A stretch of 64,000 nt of DNA, from assembly GCA_030760725.1 (NCBI GenBank), contig JASWHV010000005.1, positions 88,232,622 to 88,296,621 on the forward strand, in the 5' to 3' direction. The DNA comes from Neostapfia colusana (lineage: Eukaryota > Streptophyta > Magnoliopsida > Poales > Poaceae). Shown in pieces: positions 35,901-48,875 of this stretch (position 1 is the stretch's first letter; each line of letters begins with the position of its first letter). The notes below the pieces were generated by a model. The model was not told the DNA's origin and did not search any database. It was given only the letters and a program-made list of their open reading frames with translations. The position numbers were made by a program, and so were the translations under genes.

Positions 35901-36972
35901 AAGAGAGAGTCTTGTGTGCGCAGCCCTGCCCGTGTCGATTGAGGACCGATCCGTGTGCGGCCCTGCTGAACAAGTATTGAACGTACCGAAGGCATATCGG
36001 ATATATGGGCCCCGATAAACCGATGTAGCCTAAACCTCCGGGCGTCGAGGCATAGCACACCGATTTATAGGTGTAGGTTGAGGGCAGCAAGGTGGAAATC
36101 TGCCAACGGGCATAGAGAGATGCTCCGTGTGGGGAACCTCCTGCTCGTTTCGGTGCGACCGGTTCGACGTTTGGGCTGTTGGGTGAAAGGTTGTCCCGTA
36201 CGACATCGAGTGAGCGTGCTGTGCAGCTCCACGGGTGGGCGTACGTGACGTGCTCTTTGGGTTTTCCCTGCAGGTGTATATCGAGTCGATTCGCCGTCCC
36301 TCGCGGTGACGAGTGCTGCTTGTTCACTGCGTCGTAACGTAGACTAATGGATGAAATATGTTGATTCAATGATGCTGATTGATATAATTGTATTGCTACA
36401 TAAGTGCCACCAAACACTGCTTACTAAATTTCAGATTTCATGAACTGTTAACTTGTTGCTAAAAGATGAACTAAGGATGAACTTGTAGGCGTGTCGTTTT
36501 GCTGAAATGCTACCAACCTATGTCTTGGTATACCTCATGTAGAGTTTCATGCTTAGGTGAGTCGGTTAAGCCTTGCTGAGCCTTCGTGCTCACGGTTGCT
36601 GCTTAAGTGTTTTTCAGGTGAGGAGCCACCCACGGACTCGGAGTACGAGTCCACCGGCGAGGGTTACCCTCCGTCGGGGACCACGGCTGAGTGGGAGCCG
36701 TACACGCCGCGCTGAGCTGAGACGTGCAGCTAGTGTGGGTTGCCCTAGGGCTGGGCAACCGACTTTTGCTAAATAGGCGGGCGTGAGTTGTATAGTGTAG
36801 TCTTCCGCTGTGTAATAGAACAATAATTGTAACTGAAGTTTGTACTTGTTTGTACAGTTTCAGCTGTTTTTCCCATGTAATATATTGTGTTCTTATGACG
36901 TGTGCTGTCGGGTGTCGCATCGCGCGGCACCACCCTCTGCGATCCTGGATGAGCGGATCCCAGTCCGCCACA
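32905..36972 (+). repeat. Element B 3' LTR
   Basis: 4,068 bp, the same length as the 5' LTR. Differences seen lie near 24,134/33,261 (A/T), 24,883/34,010 (G/C), 25,433/34,560 (T/C), 25,640/34,767 (C/A) and 26,011/35,138 (A/G). It ends in CCGCCACA and is followed by the TAAGA duplication. Confidence 0.95.
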
Positions 36973-36977
36973 TAAGA

Positions 36978-39900
36978 CTTAAGCCTGTCATTTGTGAAAA
37001 GACTCGCCTACGAGTTCATCCTTAACTTTCAGATTTTAGCCATAATAATAGTTACCTTGCGCCCAGCAACATTGGAACTCCACAATCAGACAAGAAACGA
37101 TTCATTCCAATGTTACTTGTCCCAATGGTGGAAAAATAACTTTAGTTTGCTCTATCTCTACTTCAAACAGGGTTTTCATGCAACTTAACATAATTATGGC
37201 AGCAATTATACTTTTGCAAACTGTTTCCACACAAGTTGATTACTACGTCACAACATGGGAGCAAGCGGTACTCAATAACCGTGAGGGACGGTGATTCGAA
37301 TCAAACACTACCCGGATAACTCGACACATACGCCCGCCTCTGAAGACCCAACTCTGGCGTCCTTCATTACGTCGTATGTGGCAACCTTTCTCAGGACACT
37401 AAACTGTAGAACCGGTCACGCCGTCTCGGGCTCATAGGTCTAACGAGACGATGTGGTATGCCTCTACAATCCAGTGAACCTGGTACATTGGTTTCCTGGT
37501 TCCCATATATCAGTAAGCATCCGGTACACAACTCAATACTTGCTCCTGGACGCGGCACACGCATCGGTCCTTAACCGACACAGACAGAGCCACTCGACCA
37601 AGAACTCGTCTTGTCGCTGCCTAACCCCTCTGCTCGGTCTCATCTTTAGAAATGTCAACTTTAGTTTGCTTCCTTTCCCAACCACACTTAAGATATTCTA
37701 AACTATAGCTCGCGAGTAAATTTCAACTACTCGTCTTCTACCAGAGGCCCTAGTCTATTTAGCATGGCCTTACTCTATAGCAATGACACAATGCTACCCT
37801 TGACCTCAGGGTTCATGTTTGGTTATAGTGAACAAATGAAAAACTTTATAAAATAGCTTAAATGCAAACTGGGGCTTGCCTTGGTTTTGCAGGTGACTAA
37901 AGTCAGATAATATGAAGTTAGTTGTTGATGACTTGAAGCTTAATCCCTGCCTTCTTGCTCCTTGATCAAATCTTCACTTATCCACGTTTAACCACTACAC
38001 GTTATGAACGTGCATGCATGTTTAATTGTAAACTTTTTGCTAACAAATGCTAAATACAAGTTTAAAACTGGAACTCTGTTCAAGAATTTAAAATGACACT
38101 GGGGGTGGTGGTTTGGGTGTGTGTCTAAACACTATCATCAAGTGAGAAGTGAGGTTCATCACTTGGGTGGTGATCACCTAATTGGTTGAACGGAACACTA
38201 CTGATCCAGGGCTCCAATGGAGCTGGAAATTTTCTTGAGAGTTCCTTGTCACAATAAAGTCATCTGGACCAAAATTTGGAATATTTCACTAAGTAGATCA
38301 CCTAGAACAATTCCCTAAGCATTTAGGTAAAAAGGAATTAATTCTGATTAAACTTGCACTTTCATGCAAATCCAAGTGAACTACAATTTCATACATAGCT
38401 CAGGGAGCATGCATGAAATTTTCTAGGATTTTGGGAGCTAAGGAATGGCTACAACTGAATTTCCAAGTTTTTGGAAATTCTCTGAAAATGTTTCTGTATT
38501 CATTTGAATAGAGAAACTTGAAATCATAATTACCCTAACCAAATCAACTCCAAATGAGCTCAAACTTTTACAGGAGTCTCCTAATATCCTAAAGAATATT
38601 CTGGCAAAATTTGGGGATTTTTGGATGAACCAAACTCCCTCTAAAATTCTTTTCTGAAAAGATTTAAAGAATTTTCCACAATTTTCTATTGATTTTCATG
38701 CAAATTGGGTTGCATATTTGGAGAGAGTTTTTCATCCTGAATCCAACCCAATTTGAATCACTAAATTTGGAGCTTCCTAGCACATGTTATGAATTTCCAA
38801 ACTTTGGTTGAAATCTGGAATTAATTTCCTACAGCAAATCTCACTGGATACACTGTTTAAAAGGGCAGCCAATAGAATTCGAGGACACACGGGTTTACAC
38901 AGTTGTTCGCCCATAGCCACAAACGATCTGCAGCCACAGGGGATCCCGTTGAACCCCTCGGCGGCTGACAGGTGGGTCCACCACCTTCTTCAACCTCCCG
39001 CTCCTCTCTTTCCCGCGCCCGCGCCCTCTCGCCGGCAGAATCCCCCCCCTTTCGGTTCCCTCGTTCCCCGGTCGTCTCCCGGCCCGAAGTCCGCCGCCTC
39101 GGGGTTCTTGAGAGCGGGAAAGCCATTCCCGGGGTCTGCGTGGGCTGTAGAGGACCGCAAGGGGTCGGGCGACGGGCAGCGGCCTCGGCCCTTGTCTGGC
39201 GACGTCGGCCGGCTTCCCTACTGCCCCAAATTCGCGGGTTTCTTGCTTCAGAACACCAGTGACTCATGGCCGAGGTCTTCATGCAAGCAACAGAGCTCGG
39301 AAAAGCCCCCAACTACCAAGTCACCATGCGCCCTAGCTCAAAAACTGGTGGCCGACGCTAAAACTCAAAGAACACTGTCGGGGCTCTATGATTCTTCCGG
39401 ATTTTTGATGTCAGTGACTCACAAGGGGGTCTCTAGCCCATCCCATGATCAGCATGAGCGAAGAATAGCTGTTGATCATGAATTTTGGCAAATTCCCCAA
39501 CCACGGCTTATGGACACCTCGTCGGTTTTTCTAGAAATTCCCGGGCTACCGTGGATGAATTGCCTAGGGTCTTTGGCAGCGTGAAGAGGAGGGAGTGGCG
39601 CACCTTTTCGCTATTCGGCCCTCAGTGTGACACGGCCTGTATCGCCGAGGCGTTGAGAAGGCACGGCAGTGGTTTGGACCGAAGCTCCACGGCAACTTCT
39701 TGCTGTGAACCGCGCACACGGCTGGTGGATTGGTTTGGGTAGCTCGAGGAGGATCAGTGGGGTCTTGCGCACGCTGCTACGAGCTCAGACGGCCGTGCAA
39801 GGGGCGAGCGGCGCCCAGCGAGGATCGGCGCCGAGGTTCGGTCTTGTGGCAAGAAAAATTCCCGGGGATGATGCTGTGGCGTGGACGGGTTCTCGGTGCC

Positions 39901-40594
39901 GTGAGGTGCGCACTCGGTGGGAGACCGATAAGGGCGCAAGGGAACCGACGTTGAAGCAGCTCGGGAGCTGGCTGCGTCGTCCCCTCGGTGGCGCGCGCGT
40001 GGGCGTCGGCTGTTCAGCGTCTTCGAGCGAAAAGCAGGAAACCGGTTGAGTGGGTCTGAACAGAGAGCAATTTGCTTAAGTGCTAAGTCTTTCCCTCTCC
40101 TCAATGACCATTGGGACCCACAGTCCATTTCACCAAATATCTCCAAACTTTGACACCTTGTAAATTCAGCTGTGAGGGATCCAAATTCAAAGGCCATTTT
40201 GCCATTTGACAATTTGTGCCACAGTTTCAAGTTTAAATTCAAATTTTGGTGAAATTTACAAGTTCTTTGTATATTTCTATCAAAGCCCCTCCAAATTTGC
40301 TCAAAACTTGGCTCCCTCATAATTTGGATCTGAGGAATTCAAATATGTCCTCTGATCTTTGAGTTGGCTATTGCAAATACACTTTTTCAAACAACAGTTT
40401 GAATTTTCTCTTTTGAAAATGCCCTTCTTCTTTTTGAAGTGCACCTCTTAATTCAAACTGAATTCAAAGTTTTATTGCACATGCCAACACTTTCATGAGT
40501 AAAAGAAAAAAATTTGTAAGTCCCATTTCTTGTATATAAACTCAAATCTATTCATAGCTCAAGTTTTCTATTTACAAGTTTTGGGACTTTTACA
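36978..40594 (-). repeat. Solo LTR F, right part
   Basis: This is the remainder of the minus-strand LTR, ending at TTTTACA (40,594; TGTAAAAGTCCC on the minus strand). CCTGG at 40,595-40,599 differs from the left duplication CCCGG only by a C-to-T change. No internal domain or PBS is attached, so F is a solo LTR of about 4.07 kb. The shared block is at about 37,640-37,265 and a GC donor motif near 37,878. Open frames such as 38,808-39,584 are unsupported by any family. Confidence 0.85.
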
Positions 40595-41401
40595 CCTGGC
40601 CCGTGAACGAACAGTCGTACCAAGATCTGCAAAATTTGTTATCTCAGTAAGTATCTGTAGACATCATGAAATATGTACCAAGTATATGATTTTTTACCTG
40701 TCTCCAACTGGACGAATAGTGACCCGCTCACGATGAACAGGAGGAGCCGCAAAGTGGGTCCTCCTCGTCCGTCGCCTCTGCGCGGGCACCACGTCCGGTG
40801 ACCCGGAAGGCTGATCACCACTAGAGCCCGAAGGCTCCACGCTCTCCGGCTCCAAAGGTAGGGTAGCCGGCTCCGAGGGCTGGCTAGCCTGTGGCAGCGC
40901 CCTAACCTCTGACTCTAACTCTGATGACTGTGAGTCAGACTGCAAAATTAAAGGATTGATAAGAATAAATTATTTATAAGTGCAATTTAAAATAACGTGA
41001 TTGACAACTGAAATTTACCTCTGTGCGCTGTATGGCCAGAGCTCGGCCCGCAAAGTCTGGTAGGTGCCTCATCAGCTGAGAGCGTCTTCTCGCACCTGAC
41101 GAGCTACCTGAGAAGAGGTCCCGTGACCGACTGAGGAACTCTCGTGCCCCCTTCTGTCACACCCGGTTTCTCCAAAGAACAACAGAGTGAATATCACATG
41201 TATGCCAGGGTCATTTTCTCATACATGTGATGACAAATAGTTAAACATCATTTATTACAAGCCAGGTGTCGAATATAAATGAGTCTTACATAGCATATGT
41301 ATCGATGGACGATAATAAGTTCATAACATGTAAATAAAATAGCAGCGGAATATTATTCTTGTGGGCTCTGTCACAGGCGTTGCCTGGGGGACTCCATGAA
41401 C

Positions 41402-43770
41402 CTAGAAACCTTCTTCGGGTCCAAAATCTTGATCATTAAACACCACATCATTCTCTTGACCTGAGCAGCATTATAAACCAACAAATATGCAAGGTTGAGT
41501 ACCGATGGTACTCAGCAAGTGTGGGAAAGTTATGTCATGCATGGCTAGAACAAGGAGAGGTTGAACTCATGGTTGAAGCACTACGCAATTATTGCCTACC
41601 ACCTTAGCTTATTAAGCACCTACATTACTACACAGGTGAAATGGTCTCAATCTTCCATCCCATCATCATAATCAAATAACCATAACATCATTTCCAATGT
41701 TAAGCTCCCCGCTTAACATCCTCAACTTCCAAAGCCATCAATCCTCTAATCATGAATAAGTCCAAGCCACTCTTGACCGTGAGCACGGCTGTCATGACAG
41801 TTTTGACTCTGCAGAGTTTGCACCACTGTACCCACATGTAGTGATTTCATCCCCCGTTGTCGGGTGGACTAAAAGAACCTCCATTATGCCAGTGGCTACG
41901 AACCACATTCACACTTCCCAGGTGTGTAGCCAGGAGATCACTACGAAGCCTTTACAAAGGGATTCCCGACGAGCGTGGGCCCACTGAGGTTTCACCCCTA
42001 ACAGCATACAAGAGGCTCCAACCCCGCTGCAGTGGCCCCCTTCTGAGCCTTGCGGTTCATATGGTAGTCCAGCTGACACCTATTCCCCGCACCATCCAAC
42101 ACACCCATACTACGCCGGGGATACACCTAATTAATTGGCCAAGCTGCCCCATCTCAGCATGTGGTTGGCACGGTAAAGCCAGGTTACATGTTCCATGAAC
42201 CGGTCCTTAGGATCCAGGCAAGTACTATACACAAACCCGAGTCTTGTGCACCCAGCACCAACCAAATCATCCAACTTGCCCTGATCCCTACCTCTACATA
42301 ACTTATAACATCTCATTCAAGAGTATGGTAAATAAACTGATGATCTCATATCCCAATTATCCCATTCTAAGCATGGCTAAGCACAAGTAATATGAGTTAA
42401 TGACATAATAAAACAAATCCCAACCCAAGCTACAAGGAAACAAGATAATGCAATTCTAGGGAAACATCCTAGCATGGGTTTCATATTTCAATTGACAATG
42501 CAAATAATTCTATCTACACATCCTAGCATAGGATCAAAGTGGTCAAGGACACTTGCCTTCTTCCTGCTGCTCTGGGAATGGAAAGTCTTGTTCTTGGAAG
42601 GGAAGAACTTGCTCTGGGGCAGGTTCTACTCATACCATCACACATAGCAAAAGAAAACAACAATCCATAAAACATAGTTCACACTTTCACTTCATACAAA
42701 CCACTCATTCACACCTATGAAAGTCATTCACACTTCTAAGGGTTGTGGTTACTCTATGTGTGTTGATTTTTGGCCTACATGTACTTTTAAACATATGTAT
42801 ATTATTTCTAACTTTTGTATTCAGATTTCTGTTTGCACACTATATATGAATTTCCAATTTAAACAAATTCTTTAATACCCTCTTTAGCTACCAAGTTTGC
42901 ATGGAAGGTAATTTCCTACTCCAAATGGGTTTTCAAATCTTCTACCAAATCCTAAACTGAAATCTTTGGATTTGGAAACTTCATTTATCATTTTCTAGTT
43001 ATGCATACCTAGTTGCTATATTTTCAGATTTATTTCCTATGCCTAAATGTGAACTTTATTATGAAAATAGTAAGACACCTCATCTAAACAGAATAGGTTC
43101 TGATATAAAATATTAAATAATATATTTTTGAACTTCTCCTCTGATGTGAACTAATTTAAATCTATTTTACCCATTTTCAAAATTTTTTATTAACCTAAAA
43201 ATGTGTTCCTAGAACTAATAAACATGAACACACCCAAACAGATTTCATTTCAGCCTAAAATTTATTTTTAGTTCATTCTAAAGTTTTCCAAGTGTTAATA
43301 GAGTTTAAACTTGAATTTACAATGTGTTTGTATTTCCTTTTAAATTTAAATCCTAGTCACACATTCAAATTTCTAAATTGAATATTATATAGGGTTAAAA
43401 AGTTAAGTTCACCCTACTACAGGGTCTAATTTATTATTTTAAGAATTTCTAGGGGCCTAACTATGCATAACAGAGGGGTTTTGCTAATTTTTATTAAGTC
43501 CAGGGGCTAAAACTGATTTTTAATTGAATTTACATGAATTTCTGAAGTTCCAGGGGCTAGATCAGAAGTTTCCGGGGCTAGCTCGTATTTTCCGAGATCC
43601 CCAGGGGGTAGCGCGTAAGAATCCCGGCCTTTATAATGTGGGGCCGACGTGGACCGTCCGATTTCATGGCATAGATCGGTAGAGGGGAGGTCGGGGATCT
43701 CACCTCGGGGTTTTTCTTGAGCTCGGAGGTCCTGGAAGGCGGTCGGCGACGAGGTCCAAGGTGAATTCAT
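41402..43770 (-). CDS. LTR-embedded spliced mini-ORF, element E left LTR (exons 43770-43704, 42625-42557, 41460-41402)
   Basis: This is the most complete copy. A first exon starts with ATG at 43,770 (MNSPWTSSPTAFQDLRAQEK) and ends at CCGAG|GTGAGA. The second, after GAGTAG, encodes EQVLPFQEQDFPFPEQQEE and ends at GAAG|GCAAGT, a GC donor. After a 1,096-nt intron and the acceptor GCTGCTCAG the third encodes QENDVVFNDQDFGPEEGF and TAG. All junctions are phase 1, giving about 64 residues, acidic at the C-terminal side. In the right LTR the ATG is GTG and the second exon has a TAG, so that copy is broken. Translation and splicing are untested. Confidence 0.42.
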
Positions 43771-43972
43771 GGCGATGCTTGTCGGCGCTGTGTCTGAAGC
43801 GCAAACCACCGAGTTTTCTGCACCTGCGTGATTCCCCGGAGGCGGTGGAACATGATCGGCGCGTTAGATCAGAGAACCCGAGCAAAGATCGAGAGAAAAC
43901 GGTGATCGGAGCTTCAGTTCTCACCGGGAGGAAAAACAGCCGATCGTGGGTGAAAACGGGACGATGCTGGTG

Positions 43973-43980
43973 TTTATATA
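43973..43980 (-). promoter_or_regulatory. TATA box, element E 3' LTR
   Basis: TATATAAA on the minus strand, within GGCTATATAAACACC. It lies about 200 nt upstream of the mini-ORF ATG at 43,770. The equivalent site in the 5' LTR is at 53,176-53,169. Confidence 0.75.
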
Positions 43981-44361
43981 GCCGGGGGAGGGCGGCGTTC
44001 GGTTGGGATCGAGCTGGAGTCGTCCAGAACCGAAATTCGGCTGGGATACGCGGGTATCCGGGGTGGTTTCGATTCGGGGGAGAGAGGAGTCCTGGGTCGG
44101 CCGAGCGCATGCGCGAGGAGGAAGACGACGGTGGGCCCCACATGTCAGTGAGAGGAAAACGGGGCGCGCGGCTGCGGGCTGGCGCGGGGCGAGGTGGGCC
44201 GGCTGGTGGGTTTTGACCCACTGGCCGGGGGTTTTGTTTTTTCTTTTTCTTTTCTGTTTTGAGTTGAATTTGAATTCCAATTTGATTTTGAATTTCTGCA
44301 CCACATGCAACACGTCCAAAAGTTTTTAAATTCCCCTCTTAACAGGTTTTGGGGTGTTACA

Positions 44362-44379
44362 GCTCTACCCCCCTTAAAA
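44362..44379 (-). other. Element E polypurine tract
   Basis: On the minus strand AAGGGGGGTAGAGC precedes the LTR start TGTAACACCC. Confidence 0.9.
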
Positions 44380-44406
44380 GAAATCTCGTCCTCGAGATTG
44401 GTGGTT

Positions 44407-47400
44407 CTAGGAAAACAATTCCGGAAACTGTGCCTTAAGTTCGTCTTCTCGCTCCCATGTGGCTTCCTCTTCCGAATGATGCTTCCACTGCACCTTGCAC
44501 ATCCGGATTCTTTTATTTCTTGTGAGGCGTTCCATCGTCTCCAAAATCTTGAATGGTTGCTCCGCATAAGACAGATCCTCGGCTACGTCAACCTCATTCA
44601 TGGGTAACATCTCTTCAGGCGTCCTCAGACATTTCTTGAGTTGTGACACATGGAATATGTCATGCACATCCAATAGGCGAGCCGGTAATTCTAGTTGATA
44701 TGCCACTTCGCCTTTCCTCTCCAGAACTTGAAAGGGTCCGATGTATCGAGGTGATAACTTCCCTTTCACCTTGAACCGACGAAGTCCTCGAATAGGGGAC
44801 ACCTTGAGGTAGACATAGTACCCTACGTTGAAAACGAGCTCTCTTCTCCGTACATCGGCATAGCTCTTTTGTCGTGTTTGTGCTATCCTCAAGTTGTTGC
44901 GGATTTCCCTCACTTTCGCCTCGGCATCTTGTAGTACTTCGGGCCCAAACACTTTGCTTTCCTCCGTTTGGTTCCAAAATAGTGGAGTTCTGCATTTCCT
45001 CCCATACAAAGCCTCAAATGGTGACATCTTCATGCTAGCCTGATAGCTGTTGTTATAGGAGAACTCCGCATACGGTAAGTTCTTATCCCAACTCCTGTTG
45101 TTCTTGAGCGCACACGCTCTCAACATATCCTCAAGTATCTGATTTAGTTCTTTCCGTCTGTCCGTCAGTCTGGGGATGATAGGCAGAACTAAAATTCAGA
45201 TGAGTTCCCATGGTTTCATGCAACTTCTGCCAAAACCTTGAGGTGATCTGTGACCCTCGATCTGACACTATCTTCTTTGGCACTCCATGGAAACACACGA
45301 TCCTTGACATGTATAATTCTGCCAATTTGGATCCGCTGTAGCTTTCTTTCACGGGGATGAAATGAGCTACCTTGGTTAGCCTGTCGATGATGACCCATAT
45401 CGAATCATATCCTGATTGATCCTGGGTAGTCCCACTATGAAATCCATACCGATTTCTTCCCATTTCCATTCAGGCACTTTGAGTGGTTGCAATAATCCCG
45501 CGTGTCGTTGATGTTCTGCTTTCACCAGCTGACATATGTCACATAGGGCAACATGTTCCGCGACATCTCGCTTCATGCCATACCACCAATACCTGCTCTT
45601 GACGTCCTGGTACATCTTCGTACTCCCAGGATGAATGGAATAGTCAGAATCGTGAGCCTCCTTCAAAATCAATTCAAGGATCTCCTTTACTTCAGGCACA
45701 CAGATTCTTTTCCCGTGCCACACCATACCTTGTTCATCCTCTCTGAAACCAGGGTCTTTATTTTCCTTGATGAGTTGTCTGATTTCTTGTATCTTCTCGT
45801 CATTCTTTTGACCATCGCGTATGTCTTGCTCTAATGTGGAGTCCACTTCCATGACGATGGCTTCACCAATATTCACCAGGCATAGACTGAGTCTTATAAC
45901 ATCGTCCTTCAATTCTGCAGGCATGTCCTTCAAGCTTAACCTATTGACCTGCACCTTCCGGCTTAACGCATCTTCCACGACGTTCGCTTTCCTAGGATGA
46001 TAGTTGATACCCACATCAAAGTCGTTGATTAGCTCTAACCATCTCCTTTGTCTGAGGTTGAGATCTGGCTGTGTGAAAATGTACTTTAAGCTCTTATGAT
46101 CCGTATATATCTCTGTCCTCTTCCCCATCAAGTAGTGCCGCCAAATTTTCAACGCGTGTACCACTGCGGCTAGTTCTAGGTCATGTGTAGGATAGTTCTT
46201 CTCGTGTTTCCAGAGCTGCCGGGATGCATAAGCCACGACATGCCCTTCTTGCATGAGAACACATCCCAACCCATTTCCAGAGGCATCGCAGTACACCGAA
46301 AAGTTCTTCTGCATATCTGGCATAACTAGCACTAGGGCTGTTGTCAATCTTTTCTTTAGCTCCTGAAAACTCGTCTCGCACTGCGGCGTCCATGCGAATG
46401 TGATTCCTTTCTCCAACAGTTTGGTGAGGGGTCTCGAGATCTTGGAGAATCCCTCAATAAACCGTCGATAATACCCAGCCAATCCTAAGAAGCTTCGAAC
46501 TTCCCCGACATTCTCAGGGGTCTTCCACTTCTGTACATCCTCGATCTTGGCGGGATATACGGAGATTCCTCCCTCTGAGATGATATGTCCTAAGAAGGGA
46601 ACTCTCTTCAGCCAAAACTCACACTTGCTCAACTTGGCATATAGTTGGTGTTCTCTCAGCTTCTGCAACACCAACCTTAGATGTTTCTCATGTTCCTCTT
46701 CATCTTTGGAGAAGACGAGAATGTCATCTATGAAAACCACCACAAATTTATTCAGATATTCCATGAATACCTTGTTCATGAGGTACATGAAGTATGCTGG
46801 GGCATTAGTTAGCCCGAAAGGCATGACGGTGTATTCATACAGTCCGTACCGAGATACGAAAGCTGTCTTGGGAATATCAGTTTGCCTTATCATAAGTTGG
46901 TGGTATCCTGACCTGAGATCAATTTTCGAGAACACACAAGCTCCCCTCAACTGATCGAACAAGTCTTCAATGCGAGGTAATGGATACTTCTTCTTGATGG
47001 TTACCTCATTCAACGCATGGTAGTCCACACATAACCTTTGGGTTCCATCCTTCTTGGGCACAAATATCACTGGAGCTCCCCATGGTGAGGAACTAGGACG
47101 AATATACCCCTTCTCCGTCAATTCTCTCAAATGATCCTTGAGTTCTCCCAGCTGCTTGGAGTCCATCCGATAAAGTCTCTTGTATATCGGAGCTGTTCCA
47201 GGCACTAGCTCAATTGCGAATTCCACTTCGCGATCAGGAGGCATACCTGGCAACTCCTCTGGAAAAACATCTCGATATTCCCTGATGATCCTGATCTCCT
47301 CCACTTTCACCTCAACTTGATTTAATTTAATGTCCCTCCTAGGCTCTTGTATTGTTATGAACTTTACTCTTGTGCCACTAGGGTGAGTTAGTTCCACCGT

Positions 47401-47811
47401 TCTGGTCGAACAATGGATGATTCCCTTATGTTTGGTCAACCAATCCATACCCAAAATAATATCTATCCCTTGTGAATCTATCACTATGAGGTTGGCAGTA
47501 AATACTACCCCATTAATGTCTAGATTCACCTTGGGACACACTCGTCTTGTCCTTATTTCTCCACCTGGAGAGTTTACTGCTAGCATATGGTTCATTTGTG
47601 TTGTTGCTAGATCATGCTTCTTAACAAACCCTTGGGCAATGAACGAGTGGGTAGCACCAGAATTGAACAACATGGTTGCAATGTGTAAATTGGCAGGAAA
47701 CTTACCAACTACCACGTCGGGTGCCTCTTGCGCCTCCTCCATGGTCACGTGGTTCACCCGTCCTTGCATCACATTCTGCTGTTGCGGCTGCACGGGCTTC
47801 TTCTTTGGCAC
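44407..47811 (-). pseudogene. Element E pol (protease, RT, RNase H, integrase), frameshifted
   Basis: A long open stretch 47,811-45,376 holds protease, RT (FIDDI at 46,735-46,718), RNase H (VYCDASGNGLGC) and the integrase zinc region (HPGSTKMYQ ... CDICQ). The integrase core shifts frame near 45,424 and shifts back near 45,145 (one extra A). The end (45,126-44,407) is open and closes with a chromodomain-like tail (WKHHSEEEATWERE). The protease motif reads LFNSGATHSF: the catalytic aspartate is asparagine, a GAT-to-AAT change typical of deamination. The element cannot produce an active enzyme set. Confidence 0.92.
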
Positions 47812-48875
47812 TTATGGGCGTAGTGCCCCACTTCACCACAGTTAAAGCATTGCACCCCAACCTTAGGTGCCTAGCCTTTGTTGTCTTGGGGTTGGTTTGG
47901 GGGTCCTTGTAGTGCTGGTCGAGGTTGATATGTAGGGCGAGGCTGCTGTACAGACTTACGTTGTGGCTGTGTTGGTGCTGACGGAGGCCTGAAGTTCGGG
48001 TTCTACCCTCTCGTTGTGGAGTAGGGTACCGCAGCACGACTCGTCTGCCCTGTGGGTTGCGGCATCAGACGTGGGCGGGTGTTGCTACCCGAGGCTTGGT
48101 GTGACCATCCCGCCTTCCTCTTGTTTTCATTTTCCAAGGCCTTCAGCTTCCTTTCTACAACAAATGCTCTGTCCACCATCTTTTGGAAGCTTTCATACTC
48201 GTTGGAGGACATTGCACTCTGCATTTCCGCCATAAGTCCTTCCACAAAGCAATCCTGTTTCTGCTCATCAGTCTCTATGTCCCGTGGGGCATAATGGGAC
48301 AGTTGGGTGAATTTAGTGAGGTATTCCCTCACAGTCATGTTTCCTTGCTGCAGCCCCAAGAACTCCTTCCTCTTGTTTTTTAGTTCACCCCTTGGTATGT
48401 AATGGTTGCGGAAGCTACGCTTGAACTCTTCCCAAGTGATGTTCTCAGAGTCATGATGGGCGGCCACGTAAGTGGTCCACCAATCAGCAGCAGGTCCATG
48501 CAATTGGTGAGAGGCAAACAGCACCCTCTCATATCCTTGGCATTATATGATCCTCATCTTGCTCTCAATGGTCTTTAGCCAATCATCTGCCTCCAGAGGT
48601 TCAGCAGCACTTGCAAACTTGGGAGGTTGAGTCCCTAGAAACTCACTCAACCTTGGTTGGCATGGTGCAGCTTGTGGAGGTGGAGCTTGGTGCATGTTGG
48701 CCACCACTTGAGTCAGCCTCTGGATGAGCTGATTCTGATTTTCAAGCATTTGGTGGATGGGATCAACTCCTTCCTGACGACCACCCCTGTCTTGCTCTCC
48801 GGAAAGGTGAGGGTTGCCGGCTTCATCGTTGTTGTTGGCGGTGTTGGCACCACGACCCTTTCCTCTTCCGGCCAT
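47808..48875 (-). pseudogene. Element E gag, with stop codons
   Basis: Starts at ATG 48,875 (MAGRGKGRG), right after ATCATGATAG. Contains the capsid-like segment WWTTYVAAHHDSENITWEEF and a zinc knuckle CFNCGEVGHYAHKC at 47,849-47,808. All are in one frame, interrupted by TAA at 48,545, TAG at 48,005 and TAG at 47,873. A one-base loss right after the knuckle (about 47,808) separates gag from the pol frame. The intact form would have been a single gag-pol frame as in B. Confidence 0.92.

Larger units (their letters stand above)
23778..36972 (+). mobile_element. Element B: very young Ty3/gypsy retrotransposon with truncated gag
   Basis: This is a 13,195-bp insertion with a perfect TAAGA duplication (23,773-23,777 and 36,973-36,977). 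Both LTRs are 4,068 bp. I found five substitutions between them by eye, about 99.9% identity. It has an initiator-Met PBS, a polypurine tract and an uninterrupted gag-pol frame. The region from leader to mid-gag is deleted, removing the pre-gag ORF and the N-terminal half of gag. It must have moved recently, probably with gag supplied in trans; alternatively the deletion happened after insertion. Confidence 0.95.
41155..44361 (-). repeat. Element E 3' LTR (left copy)
   Basis: 3,207 bp, from TGTCACACCC to GGGTGTTACA on the plus strand. Compared with the right copy it lacks a 202-bp segment (right LTR 52,658-52,859) whose ends share GATTT. It has 36 bp near 41,232-41,268 that the right copy lacks. 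Confidence 0.94.

Noticed and set aside
38808..39584. 258-codon open frame on the plus strand, with a 151-codon frame opposite
   Set aside because: Lies in the GC-rich part of the F LTR, has no recognisable domain, and the LTR runs through it in the other orientation.
23330..40594. F as the partner LTR of element C
   Set aside because: F is on the opposite strand, lies inside the CACTA, and has its own near-perfect duplication, so it is a separate solo LTR.
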